Source: Cymbomonas tetramitiformis
Lineage: Eukaryota; Chlorophyta; Pyramimonadophyceae; Pyramimonadales; Pyramimonadaceae
Direction of reading: 5' to 3'
DNA length: 64,000 nucleotides
Assembly: GCA_001247695.2 (NCBI GenBank)
Contig: LGRX02033441.1
Span: 1 to 64,000 of the forward strand
A program made the translations under genes and the position numbers. The notes beneath the pieces were generated by a model that searched no databases, was not told the DNA's origin, and worked only from the letters and a program-made list of their open reading frames with translations. This document shows positions 43,640 through 52,693 of this stretch, piece after piece (the first letter of the stretch is position 1; each line of letters begins with the position of its first letter).

Positions 43640-44770
43640 CTGTACTTCTTCTAGATTCTAAACCCTTTGACTTGCCTTTTACCGCTGCACGCGACCGGCA
43701 AGCATCTTTGAAACTTCCGAGTTTCAAAGATGCGTTTTGTATTTTGGGTGCACCCTAATTTTACAAAACGGCCGAGCGCTTCCCGTTTGTGCGGGATATT
43801 CACATTTATTCCATGGAATATTTCATATGGATTAACACACATAAGCACGAAGGCATCGGCCACGCATCTTTGAAACTAACGAGTTTCAAAGATGCGTTTT
43901 TTGTCATTTGGGTGCGCATACCCAAATAACAAATCAGCCGAGCGCTTCCTGTTGGCGTGGGGTATCCAACGCTTGAATGTTGAATATTCATTGTAATATG
44001 AGTTAGCAAGCGAGGTTGCAAAGGCATCGGGACAGAATCTACGAAACTGTCCTATGCCTTTGCCTTTGGGTTTGGGTTCGAAGGTGACACCCAAACCCAA
44101 AGATGCCAAACAGCCGAGGGCTTCCCGTGCGTCCTAACGCACGAAACTTGGCACGAATACTACCATGGTACATATATTTAAGTTACCAGAAGCTCAAGGC
44201 TTCAAGTTACTTGTGCGCGAAACGCGCAATCTATTTCTAAGGCAGATGTTTTGGGTTTGGGTTCGAACGTGACACCCAAACCCAAAGATGCCAAACAGCC
44301 GAGGGCTTCCCGTGCGTCCTAGAGCACGAAACTTGGCACGAATACTGCCAAGATACATATATTTAAGTTACCAGAAGCTCAAGGCTTCAAGTTACTTGTG
44401 CGCGAAACGCGCAATTATTTCTAAGGCAGATGTTTTGGGTTTGGGTTCGAACGTGACACCCAAACCCAAAGATGCCAAACAGCCGAGGGCTTCCCGTGCG
44501 TCCTAGAGCACGAAACTTGGCACGAATACTGCCAAGATACGTATATTTGAGTTACTTGAAGCTCAAGGCTTCAAGTTACTTTTGCGCGAAACGCGCAATC
44601 TATTTCTAAGGCAGATGTTTTGGGTTTGGGTTCGAACGTGACACCCAAACCCAAAGATGCCAAACAGCCGAGGGCTTCCCGTGCGTCCTAGAGCACGAAA
44701 CTTGGCACACATACTGCCAAGATACATATCTTTCAGTAAGTTGAAGCTCAAGGCTTCAAGTTACTTACTT
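43640..44770 (-). repeat. Hairpin-cassette array, copy 3
   Basis: Inverted relative to copies 1 and 2. Direct units of about 185 bp have linkers CAGCCGAGGGCTTCCCG near 44,113, 44,298, 44,483 and 44,667, and CAGCCGAGCGCTTCC-type linkers near 43,770 and 43,935. It has the same stem set as the other copies but lacks the outer 18-bp GGAATAGTTTTCAGAAGC stem. Confidence 0.85.
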
Positions 44771-44892
44771 TTTGTCAAGCAGAACACGCCGTGAGTGTCT
44801 ATTGTGGCAAAGATGGCAAATAATAAAAGTCATTATGCGTAAAGAGTCGTTAATCACGGCCGTGACTTTTAGATTCACGGCCGTGAATCTTT

Positions 44893-44948
44893 CCGAATGG
44901 AACCAAAAACCGTTCGATTTTAATCGAACGGTTTTTGGTTCCATTCGG
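44893..44948. repeat. Perfect 27-bp hairpin
   Basis: CCGAATGGAACCAAAAACCG plus TTCGATT, a two-base TT loop, then the exact complement. Two further palindromes, CACGGCCGTG, lie at about 44,857 and 44,877. It sits just outside copy 3 of the hairpin array. Confidence 0.9.
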
Positions 44949-45265
44949 ACATATGGACATCACGGCAAGACAACTCTTCAGTGTAATATTTCGCATGGCA
45001 TGGGGATAGCTCAACAGGTACAGGTACAACGTCATGGATGCATGCACCGGTCATAGCCGGATGACATAAAGAAAACTTATTCTAAATTAACGATAAAATG
45101 GGGTATTCTAAACTTATGAAAAAATATTCTAAATTAAATAGCCTACCCGGCGAAACCTTAAGGTACTCTCCGCCCTTTCTCTCCCATGAATGATTGGGCA
45201 AGCTTGCGTGACAACACATTCGCAATATGTTGACAACGTATTGAAGGTGCATTTCTCTCCTACAG

Positions 45266-46971
45266 ACATACGGATGTGGACGTCACGATGGATGACAAGG
45301 AGGGCGAACATGCTGAGGAGGCCGGGAGGACAAGCGCAGAAGACGAGGTGGTACACGCACAACAGGACGTGGAAGCCAAGGATGTGTCGAGTCAAGGCGG
45401 CGAGGCCGGAGTTCCCGACGACGAGGATGGCGATGCGCCTAAGACCGAGGATGCCGATGGTGAGACCAAGGATGGCGGTGGGGAGGATTTGGGGTTCGAT
45501 GAAGAAGACGACGGAGATGCCGTCCACTCCATTAAAGCAGCGATTGCTACACAATTGGAAAGTATTGTGAATGCTGCAAAGGAGCTTTTCGGAGGGGAGA
45601 CGGTAAGCACGCGTTATTATGCCAAATATCGTGCAGTGAACTGCACGTGCAATATGTAGTATGCATATCTCCTACATATTGACAATGTATCCTGACCATG
45701 CTTTTGAACCGAGAAAGAGCTACTGCCGGCCGTGTCCCGCGGGCTTTGATGGCGGGCCCCGCTCCCGGCATCGTGGTCACTACCTTCGGGGAGAAGGGCA
45801 AGCCATTGGAGCTAACGTCCTTGGAGATTGACCAACTGACCCGCTGGATGCGAGCGAGTATTCCCGCTTACCGAAAGCTTTTTCAACAACATGCTGAGTA
45901 CGACCTGTTCCGGCGGAGGTGCAACCTGCAAGCTCGCACGCATGTACTATCTGTAGTATACCTGCAACATATTGTCAACTTGTTTCTGTATGTTTATCAT
46001 ATATTGTAAGTATACTAAGAATATGTTGTCATCACAGGGAGAATGCCGCGCGCTCTAAACAAGCACTGCGGTACCGACAAGAGGTGGGTGTTGTGCCCGC
46101 GATCGCGTTCGGTCCATTGGAGGACCCTGAAGGATGGCTTGGTCGTCAATACACGGCTTACGAGAAGTCGCTCATGATGGGTCCCGAACCTATGTGTTCC
46201 AAGTACAACAAGGTGAACATCGGCGGTGTCTTCTATCGCACTAGAGACGGGGACAAAGGGAAAGTGACAACCCAGTGTTTCGTCCGCGCATCCTTCCCCA
46301 AGAATGATGCCGATGCCGATGACGAGTGGGAGGACAGGTACGACCTCAACCACCAGTTTGCATGCTTCTTTGCCTTTTCGTATATCTCTGCAACATATAT
46401 GCAATACGTCCCCAACATACTAAGAATATGTTGTACGTATATTACAAAAACATTGAACATTTCGTGCGCAGGTATGGTATCATCAACGCCATTCTGCGGG
46501 TTAGCATTGGCGGTGTGCTCTACACTTTTTTTAAAGTGTGATTGGCTACCCGTGCCCACGGAAGCTCAGATCGCAAGCTTCAAGCTGAAGAACTCCATCC
46601 TCGGCGTGGACAAGGTGTCCAAGGCTTACTACACCTTCAACCCATGGGACACCTCCAAGTACACTATGGACAACCGAGAGCCCTACCTACTGGCCAATCA
46701 AGTCCAAGCGCAAGTAGTGATAGTCAAACACCCCTGCATGGATTCAGCGGTGATACTTGATACGAGCGACCGCAATATGGAGAAACTTGCACTCGTTGAT
46801 AGGCCCGTAGGTAGTGATGGTCACTTTGACACATGCGGGAAGTGTAGAGTCGGTGGCGAGCTCCTTCTGTGTGAGAGGGCAGGCTGCAAAGAGGCTATGC
46901 ACGTGCGATGCGCAGGGCTCACCGACATCCCCACTGGAATGTGGTACTGCAGAAAGTGTGATGACGCATAG
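45266..46971 (+). CDS. CACTA protein, 3' exons: DUF4216-like domain and PHD finger
   Basis: Continues the same gene after the insert. Exons are about 45,266-45,600 (acidic, DEEDDGD), about 45,690-45,918, 46,038-46,337 and 46,472-46,971. The DUF4216-like domain reads SKYNKVNIGGVFYRTRDGDK, then RYGIINAILRVSIGGVLYTF, KCDWLPVP and EPYLLANQVQAQVVIVK, matching the plant CACTA order (vNG-rFhtk; YYGvl-il-l; FKCDW; EPFvLAsQ-qqvfyv). A one-base offset at a T7 run (about 46,520) breaks the frame inside it. A C4HC3 PHD finger follows (CGKC, LLC, AGC, H-x2-C, WYCRKC), a histone-tail reader. Stop TAG at 46,969. The phase of the 45,601-45,690 intron does not resolve. Confidence 0.75.
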
Positions 46972-46979
46972 TAGTGCCT

Positions 46980-47674
46980 CTGTACACATTTGATATACCT
47001 GTAATATACCAGATACGTATTGAGGACATATTGTAAGTATTATGCAATATGTGAGCAGCAGGGGGGTCTTACCCCTTTACCCCATGCAGTCATGTGTTGC
47101 ATAATTCACTCTGATTGTAGACATGTTGCACATGTATTAAAGATATTCTGCATGAGGGAATGTTTCAATATGTGTTCAACACATATATTGCAAACGTGTT
47201 GAATGATTCATCTGATTGTAGACATATTGCACATGTATTGAACGATTCCTTATGCGTGAATGTTTCAACATGTGTTCAACACATGTTCAATACGTGTGTT
47301 GCGGGCGGTTGCAGACATATTGAACACCCCTCCAATCGTTTTGCCTTATTTCAATACATCGGGGCCCCAATTCAAAAAGCCCCCCAGAACCGACTTCGCG
47401 ATACGCGTCCAAATGCCGTGAAAACTTGTCCCCATAACGCTAGACCCTTCCTTAGATGATACCAAGTGCTAGTGGGTGAGTCTGACACCATTTGGGTGCC
47501 CATGCTAGCATACTCATTTTCGCTGTGTCCAGGCTGATCGCGGTTCAATAGTTTGGCCAATATGTTACACGTGTATTGGAATGTCCAGATATTAGCATAC
47601 CGTCTCCAATATGCCTCCAATATGCCTCCAATACGTGTTCAACACGTGTATTGAACCCGTCTAGAAACGTAGGG
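46980..47674. repeat. Right subterminal repeats and TIR of the CACTA element
   Basis: GTAGACATGTTGCACATGTA, CATTGAACGATTC and CAACATGTGTTCAACACATG words recur. The outer end CGTTTCTAGACGGGTTCAAT (complement) mirrors the left TIR. The stretch 47,340-47,540 shows no gene. Confidence 0.8.
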
Positions 47675-48327
47675 GAAAGAAAAGAATTCGGCCGAGTTTG
47701 AGAGTCTTGCATTCTCGAGGCGGAGCAGTTTGTGGTGGATATAGCTTGCGCAGCATCTGAGCGTCGCCCCCATGTAAATGCGGAAGCGTGCTGCGTGGAG
47801 AAAGGAACATCGCGAACTATTAAACCATATTCTTCGATGCCGTAGCTGTGATCAGGGTGAAGCAAAACACGGCGTGTGCCAAAATATGTAATAGGTATAG
47901 TATGAGGGTGTACCTCTTCCACATCATTGGTGAGATCCACCGAAAATTTCTGTGTCTCCTGTCTACCCCAAGTTAATAGTCGAACATCACGCTCTAGCAC
48001 AGGCGCGTCTGAGGTGATGAATGAGAAATCGTCGTTCGTTGAATAACTGTGTTCAGGGTGAACTAGAACACGTCGCGAACCAAAATACACGATGGGAGTA
48101 GGTGGAACTTCTTCAGTCAAGGTTAAAGAACCGCCAATATCGGAAGGATTGGCATCGGAAACGAAGTCTTCGATGAGGGCGCCCAACGCATTTGTAGAAC
48201 GAGAGGATGAAGTTGAGGGTTCCTCCTGTGAAGCCGGAACAATCTCGACAGCTCCAAGGAAGATGGAAAGGCTGCTGACACATAATACTATGAGAAAACC
48301 AAAAAGTTTCGCCGAAAACGGTTTCAT
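47675..48327 (-). CDS. N-terminal secretory-type extension of the hAT transposase frame
   Basis: 218 codons from an ATG. Residues 1-30 (MKPFSAKLFGFLIVLCVSSL, SIFLGAVEIV) look like a signal peptide or membrane anchor. Two internal repeats follow: residues 78-122 (PIVYFGSRRVLVHPEHSY ... LLTWGR) and 146-189 (PITYFGTRRVLLHPDHSY ... AFTWGR), each with a dibasic RR and ending in TWGR. The apparent C-terminus beyond FLS is CACTA terminal sequence. With that insert removed the frame continues without a stop into the transposase. It is either a true fusion, a 5' gene spliced differently, or a gene captured by the hAT. No family is recognised. Confidence 0.6.
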
Positions 48328-48973
48328 TTTTACGCAAATATATTCAAAACTGACGTCAATACCTCGAGCTGCTGAGGATACACATTATTTTGTTGAATTG
48401 TTGTGGTCTCAAAAACCTAAATGAACATGGTACCACATGCTACCACACAGGTAAAACCATGCGTAAGTGAACATGCGATGGCCACGTGAATACCAGATAT
48501 TAATGAATAGGGACCATCGATTTTCCAGATTCCGTCAATATCGAAAATATCGTTCGGCCAGAGTTCGGCCAGCCCAAACATTGCTCGGCCTGACCACTCA
48601 GGGGCCTCCAAGGTCACAAAAACGACATCCGGCCCGCCTTCGGCCAGGAAGGCCAGCACGATTTTCGGCGCTTTTGACCTCCGACGTGACTCGGCCCGAA
48701 ATCAAATTTCCCTTCGGCCCGCCTTCGGCCCGAGCCTCTGTGACACGGCCCCGGGCCGGCCAATCCCAGTAAGATATCTTCCCTGATCCTAAATGGTTTC
48801 CCACCAATTCTCTCAAGTCTGATCTGCTGTAGGTGCAGATATTCAAATGTCACATTTGAGTCAGTCACTTCTGTCGGTCACCTTTGTCAATTCTTCCAGT
48901 CACCTGTGTGATTCGGTCATGTTGGTGACTGTCATCATTTCCGGTTGGTGACTGTCATCGTTTCTGTCACTCG

Positions 48974-49699
48974 TCATTCTGACACGCCTGTCTCTCGTAC
49001 TGAATCGTGATGTACCCTAGTACACGATTCGTAGATACCATCCCTGAGCGGCTCCATGTCCACTGGCTGGAGGTACCTGAGTAACCGATACTCCCAGACG
49101 CCAGCGTGCTCGTACCAGTGAGGGAACTGAAGCTCCTGCAGCAGCTCCTCGCCGTTGAACACTGACGCGTGGTCCAATGTGGATTGCATCAGGTCGATGT
49201 ACTAAGTGGCCGTGTCGGGCTGAACGCAGAAGACTTGCTTCTTCAGATCCCACATGAGGGTGCCGGTGACCTCACCGCTGGGATACTTCTGCAGCGCCTG
49301 GACCTTGTTCTGCAACATCTTCAGCTTGCTGGTGTCGAGCATCGGACTATCTCGGGGGTAGATGGCATTCCGCTTGTTGGACGGTATGTGCGTGGTGTAG
49401 CTGTCACTGAACGCCCACTTGTCACTCTCTTCGTCCTGGTACAACTTCTGATCAATGCCCAGCCAGTTGGGCCACTTCAGCTGATCTTCCCTTACCCACT
49501 TCTGTTCACGACACCGGGCGAACTCCACGCAGACATGCCTGTCGGAAGGTGGATCTGGCAGGCTTTGATCGGAATGCTTGACAATGTGGCACAGCCGCGC
49601 GATGTCGTTCCTGTCCCGGTACAACCTTTGATTCTTCCATCTGTACTCGGGAGTGACGTCGCTCGCCCGGTCGTCCCAGCGCCTCACCCTGCTGCCCTC
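48974..49699 (-). pseudogene. Unrecognised frame following protease, one in-frame TAG
   Basis: It continues in phase from the protease frame across a single TAA (49,700) and has a TAG at about 49,202. Segments include HVCVEFARCREQKWVREDQL, KLKMLQNKVQALQKYPSGEV, TGTLMWDLKKQVFCVQPD and LLQELQFPHWYEHAGVWEYR. No domain is recognised. Position after protease in a Ty3/Gypsy-like element suggests part of the polyprotein. Confidence 0.45.
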
Positions 49700-52034
49700 T
49701 TAAGGGAGCGGGTTCGCGCAGAAGCGTTCGAGAATGCGCTCGGACTCCTCCTGCGAGGTGCTTGCCAGTGATGGCAGCACACTCCTCCGGCGCTCGTCCA
49801 TAGGACAGGTCCAGGTGCGGGCTCGTTGCCGCAGTGCTGCCGGTGGGAGCTCGCCAGGCTCTGATGGCGAAGGCGAAAGTGACGGTACAGGCGACGCCTC
49901 GATGTCATCAATGTGCTCAGAGCGCACCCCAGAGGCGGCTATCCTCTCCTCCTCTGCACTGGGAGGACGGTGCGACGGCCACCCGCACACCAGATCTTGG
50001 CCAAAGATCTCTGTCGTCAAGCACACGATGGGGTCCACTCGCCTGGCGCTGTTGGGGCGCTTGGGTGGCGTCATGTCTACCAGCGGAAGCATCACCTGGG
50101 TATCCATGCCCAGGACTGAGGGCGCATGGGACACAGCCACGCCACTCCCAAGCTTGATATCGATCATGAGGGAGTTCTTCAGTGGCCCGGTGCCCACCAG
50201 CAGGTCCCAAGAGTTCTCGGGCTCGAATGTCACGAAGGCATGCAGCCGGTGAAGCGTCATGTGCGGTGTGCCCGCGGCCAGTATGACGTCTACGTGACAA
50301 TAGTGTGTGAACTTTGTCGGGCTGTTGTCACATCTGGTCACCTTGGCGCCAGTGCTGGCCTCGTACACCGTAAGCCCCAGTCGTCTAACCACAGCGATGG
50401 AAATGATGTTGCAGTTGGCTCCCGTGTCCATGAGAATCGCCCGGTAGAGCATAAGCTCACCGCCGGAGGACACCAGCGCCAAGCCCTCATAAAGAGTGGC
50501 GTTCTGAAGCTTGCAAATCGGCTGTACCTGTGCCATCAGCAGTGGCTGCTCCTCGGTCAAGTGCTGCTTCATCTTCTCCCTCAGCGCGTCATAGGCGCGG
50601 GTCTTGATGGTACCAGCCCGCACATGTCCGTGCTCGCTGAAATCGACCACCCCCAGGTCGCTCACGCAGGCAGCAGCTGCACACCTGGCTGCGGAACTGT
50701 CGACCACGCCGTCTGGCATCTCGTCCAGTGGCACCTCCTCGTCAACCTGGTGCGCTGCACGTTCTGCTGACCCCTTTTCCACCTCCTGCATAGCTGTGAC
50801 AGACGAGTCCTTGAGCTGGTGTTCGCTGACCTCAGTGGGCTGCACGACCGTGTCCATGGGCTCATTGCCCTCAAGCTCCTCAAGGGTCAGAAGGTTCTCG
50901 ATGTCCTTCGGGAGATCTATGGCACGCTGGGACAGTAAGATCGCAGCAATCTGCGAGCAGGTTCGCATGGAACTGCGAAGATTAGATGCCAGCAGGTGGA
51001 ACTTCCTGCTGAGGACGTTAGGAGGAAGAGCTCTGGGCACCTGAGCGGTCTTGTCAAACTCCTCAGGCGTCTTGACCGGGAAGCCCTGCATCTTCTGCGT
51101 GCTCCCCAGGGCAACTGCGACCCTAGCCTGCAGCTCTGGTGCAGGGCGCGGCCCAGCGCGGTCGCTGCCACCCAACCCCTCATCGGCGGGGCACTCGCAC
51201 TCGTCCACGTCGTACTCTTCTCGCTCATTGAAGTTGGAGTGGTACTCCGCGTCGTCATCACTCGCCTCTGACTGAGCCTGCGCCTCTGTGCTCTTGCCTC
51301 CCTTGGCCGGCACCGCTGCCTGCAAAGCTGACAATTCAGCAGCGAGCTTCTCCTTCACCTCGGCACTGGCTGCCACCTGCTGCTGCTTGGCCTCCGGCAG
51401 CTTGAGCCACTCTTCGGTGGTGATACACATCTTGTGCTTGTCGAAGCGGTGCGCGATGTTATACTCGCGCAGCTTGGCGTTCTTGACCTCGTTTGGGTAC
51501 CTCGAGTTCTTCCGGTTCTTGTGGAAGTCCGGGGGCACGTGGGAGTCGCGACACCCAGTCCAGCAGCGCTCCGGGGTGTGCCACAAGCGCGTGAAAGAGT
51601 ACTTGCACTGCTTGTCCTTGGTGGTGTCAGGTGGTGGAACTTTGCTGTAGGTGGACTTGTCCCTCTCAGCGTTGTTCGCCTCCCTCGGTGGCTTCTTCGC
51701 GTCATCGTTGGCAGGCTGGGCCGGCTCCTTCTTCTTGTGGTCCTTACGCCTGTCCCCAGTCCTCCTGGCAGAACCAGAGCGCCTCATGGCAGCCACCAGC
51801 TCGGGGAGGTCAAGTCCCAGCTGCCTCGCCTCGTAGCAGGAGTAGACGCAGCTTGACCTGCGCGTGAGCTCTTGCTGGAGAGTCAACGCCCAAGCCTCGG
51901 CGTCATTCTTCAGCTTGTCCTGGACCTCTACGATGACCTCCAGGTCCTCCCACGTCACCTTGTTGGGGGCGGGGTGGCTGACTCGTAGCTGCTCTGATAC
52001 GCGCTCCTTGTACTCCTTGATGCGTAGCCCTTTG
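49700..52034 (-). pseudogene. Gag C-terminus and retropepsin-like protease
   Basis: The start of this stretch continues gag beyond the MITE at 52,035-52,693. A knuckle-like CKYSFTRLWHTPERC has Ser where the second Cys of CCHC should be. A variable linker leads to the aspartic protease: LMDTGANCNIISIAVVRRLG (DTGA catalytic motif) with a distal PENSWDLLVGTGPLKNSLMI strand that may serve as the flap/helix region. The protease would cleave the element's polyprotein. A Pro/Ser-rich tail ends at a TAA at 49,700. The RT expected next is not adjacent. The nearest is at 10,076-8,583 across the nested insertions. Confidence 0.75.
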
Positions 52035-52693
52035 TGTCTATTCTACTAATTTTAGGGCGGGTTAACGATACCTAAGAGCGATATTCGAGCACCCTAATAT
52101 CCTTAATAATTCGAGATATCGCATACAACCCATGCTTGGCAATGTTTATTGTAGTTAGTTTTGTGTGTGGAAACTGTAATTTCTGCTACTTGGATGGGTA
52201 CACGGGGCTGAAATGGCGTTCAAAGTTAGGGCGGGTTGGCCCAAAAATTACGGCGGGTTAACCCCTAACTTCGTTTATTGTTGCTCCGCATAGGCTCGAC
52301 GTGGTGGTCCCAAGGCACTGAGTGACAATATTTCAAGGAGGTTTTATGTGTTGTGACCTTAAGTTTCGATCTAGAGCACTTCCCTATCGGTATAGACCAA
52401 TCCTCAGCCCAAAGTGTCTGGAGCTCTGCCAACTTTTTTTTGGGTAATGTTGAGGGTTGATAAACGCCTGCTGTTCCTACTTTTTGCCCGAACTCGATTA
52501 CCAATCCTCAGACCAAAGTGTCAAGAGTTCTCGCAACGTTTTTTGGGTAATTTTGAGGGTTGATAAACGCCTGTTGTTCGTACTTTTTGCCCGAAGTCGA
52601 TTACGCGCGCGATATCGTAGAAATGCCTAGGTATTGGTAACCCGCCGTAACAACGTGTTACGGCGGGTTAACCCGCCTTTCGCAGAATAGACA
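52035..52693. mobile_element. MITE in gag with GGCGGGTTAAC ends
   Basis: Ends TGTCTATTCT and AGAATAGACA (inverted) are followed inward by GGCGGGTTAAC, a motif repeated internally at about 52,245 and 52,660. A 105-bp internal duplication (CCAATCCTCAG...GGGTTGATAAACGCCTG) lies at about 52,395-52,500 and 52,500-52,605. It splits the gag frame: both sides are in the same phase. No clear TSD, so the exact ends may be off by a few bases. Confidence 0.75.

Larger units (their letters stand above)
43361..45147. mobile_element. TIR element carrying hairpin array, inside the CACTA gene
   Basis: 1,787 bp flanked by the perfect 9-bp duplication CGGCGAAAC (43,352-43,360 and 45,148-45,156). TIRs of about 95 bp share ATCGTTAATTTAGAATAAGT and TGTCATCCGGCTATGACCGG. 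An inner inverted pair AATAGACACTCACGGCGTGT brackets the hairpin array (about 43,600 and 44,790). A 9-bp TSD suggests a Mutator-like mover. It interrupts an exon six bases before its donor site. Confidence 0.88.
38275..47674 (+). mobile_element. CACTA-type transposon with PHD-finger gene
   Basis: 9.4 kb with terminal inverted repeats CCCTACGTTTCT and similar continuations (GGACG... on the left, AGACG... on the right). The 3-bp duplication is GAA (38,272-38,274 and 47,675-47,677). A 3-bp TSD is diagnostic for the CACTA superfamily, although the termini start CCCTA instead of CACTA. Long arrays of subterminal repeats, and a DUF4216-like protein typical of plant CACTA elements, agree. No classical TNP2 catalytic domain is recognised, so the copy may be non-autonomous or diverged. 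Confidence 0.88.
34787..48785 (-). mobile_element. hAT transposon, interrupted by a CACTA element
   Basis: Both ends are CAGGGAAGATATCTT (inverted), a classic hAT-type CAGGG start. They are flanked by the perfect 8-bp duplication ATCCTAAA (34,779-34,786 and 48,786-48,793). Without the 9.4-kb CACTA insert it is about 4.6 kb, normal for an autonomous hAT. Subterminal regions (34,805-34,975 and 48,545-48,770) are rich in the hairpin word CGGCCCGCCTTCGGCC. A second duplicated block lies at about 34,975-35,030 and 35,145-35,200 (TTTTGCCCGT, CTCACGCCGTACT). Confidence 0.92.

Noticed and set aside
47545..47674. Last 40 codons of the YFG/TWGR frame.
   Set aside because: They translate the CACTA terminal repeat, not the original protein.
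48974..49702. Single in-frame TAA and TAG stops suggested a code where TAA/TAG encode Gln, as in some green algae.
   Set aside because: The 3.2-kb and 1.4-kb exons of the giant gene use only CAA/CAG for many Gln residues and contain no TAA/TAG. The stops are better explained by decay or read-through.
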